This document shows positions 32,740 to 44,769 of a DNA stretch of 64,000 nucleotides, piece by piece. Every line of letters starts with the position of its first letter. The first letter of the stretch is position 1. The stretch spans positions 42,594,001 to 42,658,000 of the forward strand of contig OX419757.1 in assembly GCA_948567375.1 (NCBI GenBank), written 5' to 3'. The notes beneath the pieces were generated by a model. The model did not search any database. It was not told the origin of the DNA and worked only from the letters and a program-made list of their open reading frames with translations. This DNA is from Lunularia cruciata. Its lineage: Eukaryota > Streptophyta > Marchantiopsida > Lunulariales > Lunulariaceae. The position numbers were made by a program, and so were the translations under genes.

Positions 32740-33231
32740 TATAATACCAATAGCTAGATATATTATCTAGAGGTACAAATTGGCTTGGTAGCATCTTAAA
32801 AGATGTTATATATGATGGATTAAATAGATCAGATAGAAGTATAACCAAAAGAATACTACTAATAGAGTATAAACAAAAAATAAATTGAAAGCTTTAGAGC
32901 TAATTGTGGATACCAAAATGGATGAATTAGACCTTCAAAATGTTCACAATTTCTCTTTTTTGTCTCATCAAGAGATTTCCAATGGTACCTCACCCATGCA
33001 ATCCTAAGATTCTGTCCGATCAAATCTTGTCTAACTAACCAGATAGGACCAAAACCAACATGTCACCAATCCATATATCTAGTCCAAGGGTGGAGCTTTC
33101 TTTGAGGTAATTTTCTTTGTTATATAATAGAGACAAGGTGCTCTTTTGGGGCATCAGAGTTTTGAGTGTGAAGCTTTGTGTTTCTTCTTCTGGGTTTCTT
33201 TTGGAGGTTCTCTTGTCCTTGGAACATTAAA
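32740..33231 (+). repeat. Family II LTR D, short form
   Basis: It begins TATAATACCAATAGCTAG and ends near CTTGGAACATTAAAA, matching the family II LTR in the opposite orientation to LTRs A, B, C and E. It is about 490 bp because it has only one copy of the module duplicated in A and B. Family III DNA flanks it. The last bases and the target duplication are not clear. Confidence 0.7.
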
Positions 33232-34600
33232 AGAGCTCACTTGGAGGAGATCAAGCCATGGAGACAATATTGATCTCCAAACTACATCTCCATCATTTTA
33301 GGCTTGGTTGCTAGAGATAGATAGATAGTCCCCACAAGTTCTAGTTCTAGAGAATTAGTGTATCCAATGGAGGTGCTCTAGTTGGAGATAATGCTACTAT
33401 GAGTGGAGGTACTGCTATAGATGGTGGTGCAATACTAGAGTTTAACCCCATGGTGGAATTTTTCCAATGTTTGAGGCAAAACCACCAAAAAATATGTACT
33501 AATAAGCTGAGTAGCTTGCACGAGTTCTACAAAATGTTAGAAAGAGCCTATGTAAGGTATACACTTGCATGAGATAGGTGATCAATAAGTTACACTTAAG
33601 GAGTTACTGAGGCCTAAGAAGTCCAGTTTTGGTATGGGATCCTAGACAATGAGCTATGATATAGAGTATGTGATGTTATGTTGTTATAGGCTACGTCACC
33701 TACTTTGGTGGTAGTCTTTAGTTTGGTGGAGCATATTGAGCTCAAAATAGTGGAGGATAGGGTGGTGACATCAGGATTCTTGAGTTCAATAGATGCATCA
33801 CACTGTATTAGCTTCCAAGGGCATAGTGGACAACCTAGATCTTATGGAGCAAGTGGGGCCTATTGCAACTAAACCCTTGCTTTCATTTTTTTATCAATAG
33901 CAATTAGTGAGTTGTAGTGTTACTTATTGGACTTATATTGGACCTCACTACAAGGGAGAATGCATTCATGGTAGTGGACATGAAACCTCAAGTGCATCAT
34001 AGCACAAAGACAATGTGACCATTGCTACAGATTTGGTCACACTTGTGACTGATGCTTTGATCTTCACCTTGAATTATGGAGTGGTAGAACTACTATGGCA
34101 AGTGGTAGAGGAGCTCAAAGCTATGGAAGATGAGGTGGTAAAGGACCCACATTGGGTAGGGGTGTAATACTTGCCCTTGCTTCTTATATGGCTATGGCTA
34201 CTTGGATTAAATAATGAGAGCAAAGATTGGCTATCATGGCCATAGCTCAAAGGAGGTTAGATTTGGGTGTGTAAGGCTTCCATCTCTTGTGTTGGTGATA
34301 TGATATAATGGAATTTATGTATGGAGCAACATAGATAAATGCATCTGCCGCAATGACTAAGAGTGCAATATATACTCTAGAGCTTAGAGGAGCAATATTG
34401 GAGCTGGACCCATAAAGAGGAGAAGTTGGTAGATAGGTCAAACTTCCCCAATCTTTCACTCTTTGAGGCAATACAACAACAACCATGGCTCATAGACGTC
34501 CTAGTGCAAGGATGGTAGGTGGTAATGGATTGCATGATGTACTAGATGCTAGAAAACTACCTACTACTCCATAGATTGAGTATAGCATAATATTAGGGGT
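33232..34600 (+). pseudogene. Family III gag remnant with CCHC knuckle
   Basis: The region is mostly unreadable, but a zinc knuckle C-DH-C-YRFG-H-TCD-stop-C is present at 34014-34055, with TGA in place of a likely CGA. It is followed by CFDLHLELW. The same knuckle stands in III-b on the minus strand (20320-20361). Upstream there are many stops in every frame. The 34247-34486 minus ORF is a shadow. Confidence 0.5.
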
Positions 34601-34682
34601 GGCTTAGTTGATTATGCATTTCCCTTTGTTCTCAACCAATGGCATATGTACATTGGGAGTTGACCTTGCTCCAATGTTCTAG

Positions 34683-35066
34683 TTGACTATCACAATGTTT
34701 AAGAGTAGGGATGAGGTGGTTCTTACTTCTAGAGCAAAGGTGGTTGATAGTGGAGTTGAGTTGGTTGAGGAGCATGGGATCTGCTCAATATCTAGTGGTT
34801 TATGGCAAGTAATAGCAGTTAGGTTGGATAAGTTACTAACTAGACCTACCTTTGAGCAAGCTAGACTCACACTTGGAGTTGTCTTATTTGACAACCAAAG
34901 TGAGGTTTTCCATTTGGTGGGACCTTCAAGGAAGATCTATAAACCATACAAGGTCTTATTAGACTCTAGTATGCATCCCCTCATGTTGGGGAAGGGTGCA
35001 ATTTTTGATCTTCAATTATGGAAGACCGATGTGGAAAGGTGTCCATTTCAATCTAAACATCTCTAG
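34683..35066 (+). pseudogene. Family III aspartic protease region
   Basis: The 127-codon ORF reads VVLTSRAKVVDSGVELVEEH, SSGLWQVIAVRLDKLLTRP, TFEQARLTLGVVLFD and then KVLLDSSMHPLMLGKGA. The last word has the form hh-D-S-G-A-x-P-L-M-L-G-K of a plant gypsy retropepsin active site, with Gly and Ala replaced by Ser and Met. III-b carries the first half of the same ORF on the minus strand (19426-19699). Only the Asp and Ser of the triad remain. Confidence 0.6.
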
Positions 35067-35639
35067 GAGGTGATTCTATACAATACATTATATGTGGGGT
35101 ATTCATTATCTTGATTTAGTCGAATCATCTTGTTGATAGCTCTATGGTGAGAGCTCAAGCCCTTGTGACAATAGTAAGGTCATATGATGTGCTAGTTGGT
35201 GGAGGAGTATTGTACGCCACGGGTTAAGTATTGACTATTAAGAAGAGATAGCTTCCTATAGGTTGGCAGTCAAGTGAGGGATGGGTATTCACCTACTAGT
35301 ATGCTTTAGTAATGGTAGTCTTGGCTCACTACAATCAAGGACCATAGCATTAATTTTAGCTTTTAATGGTTTTATTACTTGGCCTAATGACTTTTGAAGG
35401 AGAATGCACATGCAAAGGATACACTAGTTATAGGGGAGAACACTTAGATTTGGAGTATGAGTGGGATTGTTCCATCCACCTTGGAAGTTCTATTGTAGAG
35501 TTTTGAGGAGGCATTATAGTAGCATGCGGATCAATTGGTGTAGTATGCTTGGAGTGGAGCCTTTGTACCCCTATGAGACTAGTGTGAAGATGCACCTTTG
35601 GAGTCTATTACATTTTCACCTTTGGATACCACACTCATT

Positions 35640-36610
35640 GCTTGGAAATATCCAATAGAGGGAGTATATCTATTGGAGTTCTTTGGTGGGATTAGCACTA
35701 GACTAGTTACAATACTACATGCAAGTACACGAGTTTAGAGGTACTCTTATATAAAGAGAGATGAGACTACTACGCAAGTCTCTCTATATTGTTTTGGCAC
35801 ACTTTACCTGTTGGTATCTTGAGTTATTATTGATGTCTACAATTAATTTTTACCAAAAGACCCTACTAGCACATATTTCCTTGTTGGGGGCGTTGGATTC
35901 AGAGAGACATGGTCCCATACATTTGGTGATTTTTGGATGGACATGTTAGGAACATATATGTGCTAATGAAGGTCATAGTTTATAGGATCTTTATTTTGGT
36001 GTGTTTTGGAAGATGTTCTGAATACTATGGTATCATTAGGTTCATCTTTTAGTTTCTCTAGCCTACATTTTAGAAAACATCCCTTTGATGGGTGATTCTT
36101 GTACATGGGGTGGTGGTAAGTATACATTATGTCTATTCTTGGATAGAACCTGCCATGTTGTTGGATGTAGTCAGAGTGTAATCATGGTCTCATCATCCTT
36201 CATCTTTGGTAGACAAGTCTCTTACCTAGAGAGGTTCTATAATGTGCTTATGATGGAATTCAACAACTAGACCACTTTACTTTCAATGATGTTTTGGATG
36301 TTGAGCCATAACCACGAGTCTCAAATGGTCGTTGTGGCTAATAGATCACCTATGGTAGTGGTGAACCTTGTTGGATAGCCTAGAGACACTTTCCCCACAC
36401 TTATGAGTTTTGGAGGCTCCCATGCTTTTTGAGAGAGAGGTCTTGGACTTGTTTAGGACTCACAATTACAACAATTATTGGAGCCCAATGCTAGTGAGAG
36501 GGAGTGGGAAATGGGTTTTTGTACCATTGTAACAATAGTGTCAAAGGTATCCAAGCATCAAGTATTAGGTCAAGCTATGGACCTAAATTTTTTGACCTTG
36601 ATTATGAGCC
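35640..36610 (+). pseudogene. Cytosine-5 DNA methyltransferase-like domain inside family III pol
   Basis: Conserved C5-methyltransferase motifs occur in order over about 320 codons. Motif I (S-adenosylmethionine binding) reads LEFFGGIS at 35673-35696. Motif IV reads HLVIFGWTC followed by TAG at 35920-35949. The catalytic Cys (35944-35946) is kept, Pro is Thr, and Gln (CAG) is now TAG. Motif VI reads AYILENIPLMGDS at 36061-36099, with Glu-Asn kept. A motif VIII-like part reads PAMLLDVVRV at 36149-36178. Motifs IX-X read EREWEMGF (about 36496) and KHQVLGQAMDLN (36553-36588). The frame changes twice. It lies between protease and reverse transcriptase. Active copies would methylate DNA cytosines, which follows from the family. 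Whether this served silencing, protection or integration is unknown. Confidence 0.8.
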
Positions 36611-37235
36611 TTGGCTTGGTAAAGCAACATAAGATGCATTTGATAGCCATCACCACTTGGACACTTGTGAGCTTTGTGCTTCTTGAGACAATTCAAGCAC
36701 ATGCTAGAAGCAATGGACCAAGTGGGTATGGTATTCTTGGAACACAACTATGGTTATTAATCAGAGTGGTCTATTTGAGTTACATCCTTGGTCTACTTGG
36801 GATGTAGATAGAGGACGTATGGAGCTTGTAGCTAGAGCATAGGAAGTTTTTCACACTAAGGTTGGGGACGCTAGCGGTTGGTTGCATTACATTGATGTTC
36901 CCAAGAGCCTAGTGTAGTAGCCAAATAGTGTATGTTCCACTCCTACATCAATGATAGAGGATACTTGGGAGCCAAATATTGGACTCGGGCTTACAAGAGA
37001 GGAAAGATGAAGAGTTTGGATGTTCATGAGGAGCTACATGAGTTGTTTTATCTTTAGTATGAAGGATTTGGGTGCTCAAAAAGAACTTGGTATTTGGATT
37101 GAGCTTCTTAGTGATACACTTGTTTTTCTGCATCCCTCAAAATATAGTGACATCAAGAGAGCATTGATTATCAAAGTAAAGACCTTTTTGAGGCTGATTC
37201 AATGGAGATTTCACATGGAAAGTATGCTTCAACTA
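36611..37235 (+). pseudogene. Family III linker between methyltransferase and reverse transcriptase
   Basis: The ORF at 36478-36807 continues past motif X with LGLVKQHKMHLIAITTW and GPSGYGILGTQLW. Downstream, SDTLVFLHPSKYSDIKRAL (about 37105-37165) is an ordinary pre-reverse-transcriptase segment. I recognise no separate domain. Frameshifts divide the pieces. Confidence 0.45.
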
Positions 37236-38425
37236 CAATTATGCTAGCCAAGAAGAATATGCATGGCAATTGCACAAATAAATAAATATGTAGAGATTAT
37301 TGTCCTATCAATTGGGCTAGGGCTATTTGGTATGCCATTCCTACATCAAAGGAGATCTTTGATGTAATTGTGCATGCAAAGGTCTTCAAAACTTTGGATC
37401 TTTGAGCAAGATATCATCGATTGCCAAGGAGGAGGACAAGTCTAAAAAAAATTTTTGTTATTGATCCTCACAATAAGAATGTACTATATTAGTGGAATTT
37501 CTTACCATTTGGGTTAAGAACTCTCATACCCAATTTTAGAGAGTCATGGACAAGATCCTAGCAAGATTGGATTTTACTCAATGTTATATTGATGAAATTT
37601 TGGTCTATAGCACTATTGTGGAGGAGCATAAGAGACATTTGTTGGAGGTGTTAGATAGGTTGTGATCTCATGGACTCAAATTCACTTCACTACTTCCTAG
37701 TATGTCCCAATATGTGAAAATTACATATTGGGATGTGTAGATTCTTCTATGAATAGATTAGTATTTGGATCACACTATCTACCCTAGAGGACTCGGTGTT
37801 TAGCATACCAAGGTAGAGGCTATTGTATGTATTCTTTGGCTTATGGATATGAATAGAGTGTGAGCATTCCTTAGGTTACCACACTTTTTTTGCCAATATA
37901 AGAGGATTTAGAGCCATTGCCAAGACCTTGACAAAGCTAGCCAAGCTTACACAAAAGTGGTGTTGGAGACAGTAGGAGAGAGCTTTTATAAAACTCAAGG
38001 AGAGGTTGACATCTGGCCCTATTCTTAAGAGATCAATTAGAAGAAGACCATCCTAGCTTCATACTTATTGGAGTATGTTGGAGCTTGGAGTATCTTTCAC
38101 CCAATATGATGATGAGGAGAAGGAGTTTATAGTTGTTTATGCTAGTAGCTCCTACAATTTAGCAAAAGTGAATTATATTTCATATGAGGGAGAGTTTTGG
38201 TAGCAATATGGGAAATAGTAAATTGCAGATGTTACCTTATTAGTAACCCCTTCACTCTCATCATTGACCATCAAATATTGAAATGGTTGATGGAGTTTGA
38301 CAAGTTTTCAAGGAAGCTTTTACAATGTACTTTTGATTTTATAAGAGTATGATTTCATAATTACGCATATACCTTAAGTGGTGAATTCTGATGCAAATAG
38401 GTTGAGTAGAAACCCATGTCCCAAC
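37236..38425 (+). pseudogene. Family III reverse transcriptase and RNase H
   Basis: Readable words are LAKKNMHGNCTNK, FLPFGLRTL, RVMDKILARLDF, and the active site CYIDEILVYS at about 37583-37612 (second Asp of YIDD replaced by Glu). VEEHKRHLLEVLDRL follows. RNase H shows FIKLKERLTSGPILKR, LHTYWSMLELG (the first catalytic Asp replaced by Tyr), KEFIVVYASSSYN, NPFTLIIDHQILKWLM and the end DANRLSRNPCP. Stops occur every few dozen codons. The domain arrangement is normal for Ty3/gypsy. Confidence 0.75.
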
Positions 38426-40540
38426 CAATAGGATCAGATTGGAGCATGTTGGTATGGTGAGACAAATGAGGAGATGGTGCCAAGTTCACATACCTCTACC
38501 TTTCTATGTATATTTTCTAAGACCTTGGTGGTATCTCTCTCAACACATATATGATGAGTTGTTGAGGTCATAGATCTAAAGGGTAGAGATATTAGTACAA
38601 GTCAATGAGATATTCATGATGATGTCATAATGATGGATTGTCTTTGCACTAGTGTTGTGATTGCATATTTGGTGCCAACAAGAGAGACTATGTCCTTCAA
38701 TGAGCCAAGTATTTTAGATTGGAGTGCAAACACCTTCTTCATATATATGAGGATGGTAGAGTATGAGTAGTACCACTTTCATCTCATAGACCACAATTTG
38801 TACATCATGCTCATGGGGAGTTAGGACATTTTAGACTAATGCATACATGTAGCTTACTCCAAAGTCATTATTGGTAGTGCAATATGTAAACTAATGTATA
38901 GTATTTTATTGCTAGATGTGTGGTTTGTAACCAAGTTAGAGCATCATTTAATGTTCTTATGCTATAATTACACCCATTACCTATCATGGGATTGGGTTAC
39001 CATTTGTAATCTTTAGAGGATAGGAGACCTTAAAAGAAACACAGAAGAAGAAACACATACTTCACACTCAACCTCTAATGCTCCCAAAGGAGCACCTTGG
39101 CTATATTACATAGCAAAAGAGGACTTCCCTAAAGGAAGCTCCACCCTTGGATCAGATGTATAAATTGGTGATATTCAATGATCTCTGCCCTTAGATTAGT
39201 TGCATGCATGGGTGACATGTTGGTTCTGATCCTATCTGGTTGGTCAAACCTTCTTTGACCAAAGATAATCTTTAGAGAATATTCTTGAAGGAATCTCTAA
39301 ATTGCATGGGTGAGATACCGTTGGAAAGCTCTCAATGAGACAAACCCAAAGGAAAGAAAGATCAAATTTTCTTCTATTAGGGGAGGAATCTGCATGTTTT
39401 TGAGGCCTCATTCATCCATTTAGGCATCCAAAATTAGCTCTAAAGTTTCCAAGCTATTTTTTACTCCTACACTACTCTTTTGGTGACACTTTTATTTGAT
39501 CTATCCAGCCTATCATGAATAACATCCTTCCAAATGTTACCAAGCCTATGTTCACCTTTGGATGATATGTTTGGCTTTTGGTATTACAAATTTAGGCTTT
39601 TTTTGGTTCTTGCCCTATTAGTAGAATTACTCTTTTGGTGACACCTCTATTTGATTTACCTAACCTATCACACATAATATCCTTCAAGATGTTACCAAGC
39701 AAATTTTCACCTCTAGCAAATATATGTAGCTATTAGTATTACACAATTAGAGTTTGGACTTTGCTAGACCTTTACCATTGATTGTGAGATATCATAGGTA
39801 TGTTTTGGTTAAAAATAGAACACTTCTCCAAGTGAATTGAGTTAGTTGCACTTCTTGACAAGTCTAATGAAGGGACGACTTACTCATTCTTAGATTGGGT
39901 TCTTGGTCAATTTGGTGCACTAGTTGATGTTTTGAATAATCAAGGTAAATAATTCTTGGGAGAGTTTTAGGTCTTGCATGACAAAGCTTGATTGATCATC
40001 ATACTATATCCCAATATCACCCTAATGCATATGGATTAGCAAAGAGAGTGGTTTAGATGTTGAAGAAAGGATTACATAAGTATGGTTTATAAGGAGGCTA
40101 CTTGGGAGATTGGGATTTTCAATTACCTTGGTTGGCCTTGGACAATTGGTTCAACTAGCAAGCCTCCTTATCATCCTTCTTTCCTTGCTTTCTACTTTAT
40201 GGAAAAGATCTAGATTTACCTATATCCATCCATCATGATGCTATTATAGTTTTGGACTTAGATGATCCAAATATATGGGTTAGTGCATGTTCTCAACCGG
40301 TAGAGATCTTTTGACTATGATGTCGATGGCCTTTGAAAGTTAACAATTACTTAGCATAGAGATAACTTATGCTTTGCTACTATTTAAGTTGGAGGTTATA
40401 GATTTTTGATCCATTGAATATGTATATTTATAGTAGACTACATTAACGACACTTGATATTACTTTAGGTTGCACTATCTTGAGAGTGTGTGAGGCTTTTC
40501 CTTTAGGATTCTTCACATTAGAAGGATATGATGGTGTTTT
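38426..40540 (+). pseudogene. Family III integrase, split by a solo LTR
   Basis: The zinc-binding part reads HAHGELGHF, CSLLQSHYW and CVVCNQVRASFN at about 38800-38950. LHPLPIMGLGYH follows, directly before LTR C (39005-39743). After it the core resumes with fragments such as EHFSK-like and VLNNQGxEFLGEF at about 39920-39970, in broken frames. The C-terminal ORF at 40479-40757 begins MRVCEAFPLGFFTLEG and runs into CAPCHLPNIDGTID-like words before the PHD finger. The rest is too decayed to place the catalytic triad surely. Confidence 0.65.
39005..39743 (-). repeat. Family II LTR C, solo, in the family III integrase
   Basis: It starts TGTAATCT and ends GTATTACA with the family II body, in the same orientation as LTRs A and B. 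The flanks are CCATT (39000-39004) and CAATT (39744-39748), a 5-bp target duplication with one mismatch. Removing it rejoins the integrase word MGLGYH with the following text. No internal region is present, so it is a solo LTR. Confidence 0.88.
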
Positions 40541-40589
40541 TTGGATATATCATGTGTGCAATTGTGTGCCATGCCACCTCCCAAACATT

Positions 40590-40778
40590 GATGGCACTAT
40601 AGACCTAAGCTTGGCACTTGTACATGCAGTCTTGTTGTGTATGTTATGTGGCTCTTCTAGTGGAGTTGCTGTTATATTGGTGTGTGATAGGCATTTGAGA
40701 GGATGGCATATGGCATGTTTGACTCCTTCCCTCATGGTGGTTCCTCAAAAACAATAGTTATGTCCTAGATGTACTTGA
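40590..40778 (+). pseudogene. C-terminal PHD finger of the family III integrase
   Basis: The frame reads L-C-M-L-C-G, I-L-V-C-D-R-H, GWHMACLTP and Q-stop-L-C-P-R-C-T before TGA at 40776-40778. Ligands 1-2, 3, 5-6 and 7-8 of a C4HC3 PHD finger are present. Ligand 4 is His instead of Cys, and the Trp before the last pair is TAG. Between them, this copy and III-a (5941-6084) keep every ligand position. The finger replaces the chromodomain found in families I and II. Confidence 0.75.
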
Positions 40779-41640
40779 CATATAACCAGTTTACACTTTA
40801 TGTTGTATAGATTGTAGACATGCGACTAACAATTAGGTTCAATAGCACCCAACCTCTTGACCTTTGCACACCATATAGCATATCATATACTTAGATTAGA
40901 TGGCTATCTAGAGTTAGAGAGACCTAACTACTAACTAAGGAGATGATTATGGTATTTTAGAGTTCATGTATGACTTGTGTGTGAGTTGTGCTTCTATAGT
41001 GTATGATGTTGATAACAATGTAAGTTGTGTAACAATGTATATATGCACAATAGCTATCATAACATTTGTAGCACTGAAGCTAGTTTGCTTGGATGCTAGA
41101 GTGGAAGTGTTGGCAACATAATTATTTTGGCAATTGCTCATGGACTACTTGTTGACGGCTACATTTGATGTTAAGACTATTGATCACATGGTCAGACCTA
41201 CCGTCACTTGCATTATTTACACCATCAAATATACCATCAATAGTGCCATTTGGGCTAGAGACCTAAGTCAAGAGGAGCGGTATAATTTTGAAGTGCACCT
41301 CCAAAGAGCTCATTTCTTTGATATTGAGCCTATGAGTTTCTTACTATAGTGGAAAAATGCAAACAAACATCATTTAGAGTCTCTTAGCTAGAATGGATGT
41401 GGATTGAATATAATCAATGTCAGATTATTGGTAGATTGTTAAGTGAAGGTTTGAGTACATATATGATTTGAGTGTGATTCAAGTGGAAGAATCAACTTAT
41501 TATTATAGCGCTTTAGAGTTTGTATATGACTTATGTGTGAGTCATGCTTCTGTAGTGTATGATGTTATGTAATCATGTATATACATACAATATATTAACT
41601 CATTAGCTTGTACTTACTCCATATTATTCCAACTGCAATG
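40779..41640 (+). repeat. Family III 3' non-coding and LTR-like region
   Basis: The region aligns in reverse with 5110-5940 and 23480-23850, and directly with 26840-26996. It contains a partial duplication (40960-41060 and 41510-41590). I cannot fix the LTR start. After about 41640 the sequence becomes unrelated AT-rich DNA. Confidence 0.5.
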
Positions 41641-44600
41641 TCAAACATTGCTAGTATGTTTGTGGGTTAATTTAGGTGTTGGAGCATGAAGGATGATAAA
41701 AGAGTATAAGTATATTTTATTCCTAAATTTCCTTTCCAAAATTTAAGTTATAATACTTAAGTTTATGGACAAGCATAGATAGTTTTAAGTGCATTATCTA
41801 CTTGATGAATTGTTAAAATTTTGTAGTATTCTAAATTGTTCTATATATTAGTCAACAAAATTATTTTATTTTTATTTTATTATAAATAATGGACAAAAAT
41901 AAATCTACAATTGCAATTCAACATTATAAGTGTTATTATATACCCAAGAAACATGAAATATTATGTTATTCAAAGTTTCTTTGAAGACAAGTAAATCCAA
42001 ATTTGCACTTGTAGTTTAATTTTTATAGCACCATTGGTTATTTACAAAAATATATTTGTTGGAATTCCTATATTAAATTAAAATTAACCAAAGCATGATG
42101 AAATTTATGATGCAACTATTATAAGCATATTACAAATTTAGGAGACACATTTAACTTTAGAAAAGATGAAAGGTCAAATAAAGAAATAAATACAATAATT
42201 ATTGAGTATAAGGACTCAATAAGTATATTAATCAAAAGTGTAACTTTATATTATATATCCAACCAAATCAATAAGAATGTAGTTCAAGCACAACCTAAAG
42301 CTATGGAGTATGCTCAATATAAAAATTTTGTAGAAGATGACAAAATATTATATAGTTTAATTATTTTTTGAAGAAATAAATTCACACAAGTATTTAGTTG
42401 TACAAGATTGAAATCCATTATCCTATTTTGGTCCTTTTGAGTATGATATGATATATTTATTTATAGAACTTCAATATAGATCCAAGATTATGAATTCTTG
42501 AAGATAGTTGTTTATAAGTATTTTTCAGAATTTTAGAAATTTTCAGATAGATTGTAGCTATGATTGATAATATGGGTGTTTTCTATTTAAAATATGGTTG
42601 AAAGAAAACTCAAGGAGGAATATTTAGAGATAATATTCAAATATATAATGTGTCTTTGTCATTAGCCTTAATTAACTTGGCTGCATAAGGACTTTCAAAG
42701 ATGACTTCCAAAGGTAAGACTCACCGAAGTGCAAATCTCCTTTACTTACTTACTATATTACTAATATGAGAACTAACCATCATAACTTGTGAAGTGTGAT
42801 GATATGGCATATAATTTAACTAACTTAAAAATCAATGACTAACAATATACTAACATTCTAATATACTAGCTGTAGATGGCATCTATAAGTCTTTAACAAA
42901 CTTTGCTTAACTTCACTTGTAAGTTACTCTTGCCTTCAATTAGAAGTACATGTTCACTTCATCCACAAGTTACTATTAACTTCATCAACAAGTTTTCACC
43001 AACTACTTTACTAGTCAATATTCTTCATTACCTTAAAATTATTACTTTCTTATTTACCAAGGATTATTGGTACTTATAAAAATATGTAATTCTCTTTTTA
43101 AGAGGAAAATATAATTAAATACACCAAATAGCTTCACAGTCACAAGGGTTGTAAATGTCATACTCCTACAACCGACTAGACCAATATTGGGAAGATATGT
43201 ACTATTTAGGTGTATGGTGATGAGCAAAGATGGCAAAGAAAGAAAAAAATTCGGTAAGAGTAGGAAGATAAAAATCAGTAGATATAGTAGAATTATATAA
43301 TATCTAGTCACATAACCATATGATATAGTATTTAGCGAAAGCAAAAACTAAATTGTTGAACTTTCAAAGTTGTTTATGAAGGTGAAAATGAGAATAAAAA
43401 GGAGGATGTGAATTATTCAAGTTGAAATAAGGAATCAAATACCAATACCATATTAATAACCTTACCTTGTGGTCTTACTAGTTTTATAAAAAAAGAGAAA
43501 AGGTAAAGGTAGAAGGAGCGAGATATTTTCTATTAGATTATATCTTGACCTCCTTAAGAGGTGTTCTTGAGTATTGTGGAAACTTATATTAGTAATTTAA
43601 ATGATTGGTCTTAAGTTGCATAAAAAATACCACATTAGTAAATTCAACACATGCTATAGTTAGTTCTAAACCCAAAATCAATATTTTAGAGATATGGTTG
43701 GTCAATACTCATTATTCAGCTCCAAATATGACTAAGTTATTTATGACTTAAGATATATATTCTTAATCTTCTATGGTGTTTTGAAGTTTACTAATAACTT
43801 GTGGAAAATCAAATTGGTTATGTTTATAACAGATATTTTGTAATATAAATTCAACTATCTAAAAGTACATTCTCTATAATCATACATTTTAGTTCTACAT
43901 GTGATTGTGTTAACTCTTGTATGAGCATAATTATAATGTTTAGGGGAAGTTAATATACTTTTACTTTATTTAGCTTGCTTTGGTCATGAGCTCGATGAAT
44001 GACTCTTAATCCATATGGATGGACAAGAAGGACCAATGTCTTATGGTCAAAGTGGGTTCTATTTGCACAAAGGAGGGATTACAAAGGTGGGTATGGGGTT
44101 TTGTGAGAGGCATGAGCCTTTTTGGATGAGCATGAGAGCAAGTGTAATGACTAGACATCTTATTTCATCTTGTTGAAAAAGAATTGTAGTACAAATCTTT
44201 TGGTATAAATTTAAAGTGTGTTGGTTACAAATCAAATTTAAAATGGTAAGGGATTCATTGTTAAAGATTTGGTAGTTAAAAAAAAAATGATGTTGATTTT
44301 GTGAATTTCAAAAGTTGTATGCACGTTTAGGATATGATTCGAGTCTAGTTGGATTTTTCTTTTTGAGCTAAATAAATTTTGTTGAAGCATTTTTTCTTTC
44401 ACAAAGCTATTTGTGAAATGGGTGCTAAAACACTTGAGGTTGAAGTTGATAGACCTAGTATATAAATTGACTGAAATTTGAGGTGAATTTGGGTAAAACC
44501 TAGCAATTTCAAGAGAGGTTAGCAATTATATTTGGATGGACAAAATGTCTATTCTGCAAGGACTCTAGTCTTTTGGTAATTGAAAATTGAATTCCACAAA

Positions 44601-44760
44601 AATAGTCCTCATATTATGCACCTCTCACCTAATCACTTGATTGTTTATTATAACTTACATGCATACAAAGATTCATCTAAAATGAATTGAATTGTAGAGG
44701 TAGACAACATATACATATCCTTCTTTCTTCTTTATATTCTCACTTGTGAGTGTGGTTCTA
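41641..44760. other. AT-rich degenerate DNA, nothing recognised
   Basis: The stretch is strongly AT-rich, with no long ORF and no LTR or tandem repeat that I can delimit. ORFs of 95-96 codons at 43054-43344 and 44238-44525 have compositions expected of translated AT-rich DNA. It is probably fully decayed repeats. Confidence 0.5.
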
Positions 44761-44769
44761 CACTAGATG

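Larger units (their letters stand above)
32362..41640 (+). mobile_element. Family III gypsy element III-c with methyltransferase and PHD domains
   Basis: This is the most complete family III copy. Its plus-strand order is the end of a 5' LTR-like region, gag with CCHC knuckle (34014-34055) and protease (34683-35066). A cytosine-5 DNA methyltransferase-like domain (35640-36610) follows, then reverse transcriptase with YIDE (about 37583) and RNase H. Integrase and a PHD finger (40590-40778) come last, followed by a 3' non-coding region. Family II LTRs are inserted at 32740-33231 and 39005-39743. Stops and frameshifts occur throughout, so it is an old, inactive copy. Minus-strand pieces III-a and III-b support the same gene order at both ends. 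Confidence 0.78.
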
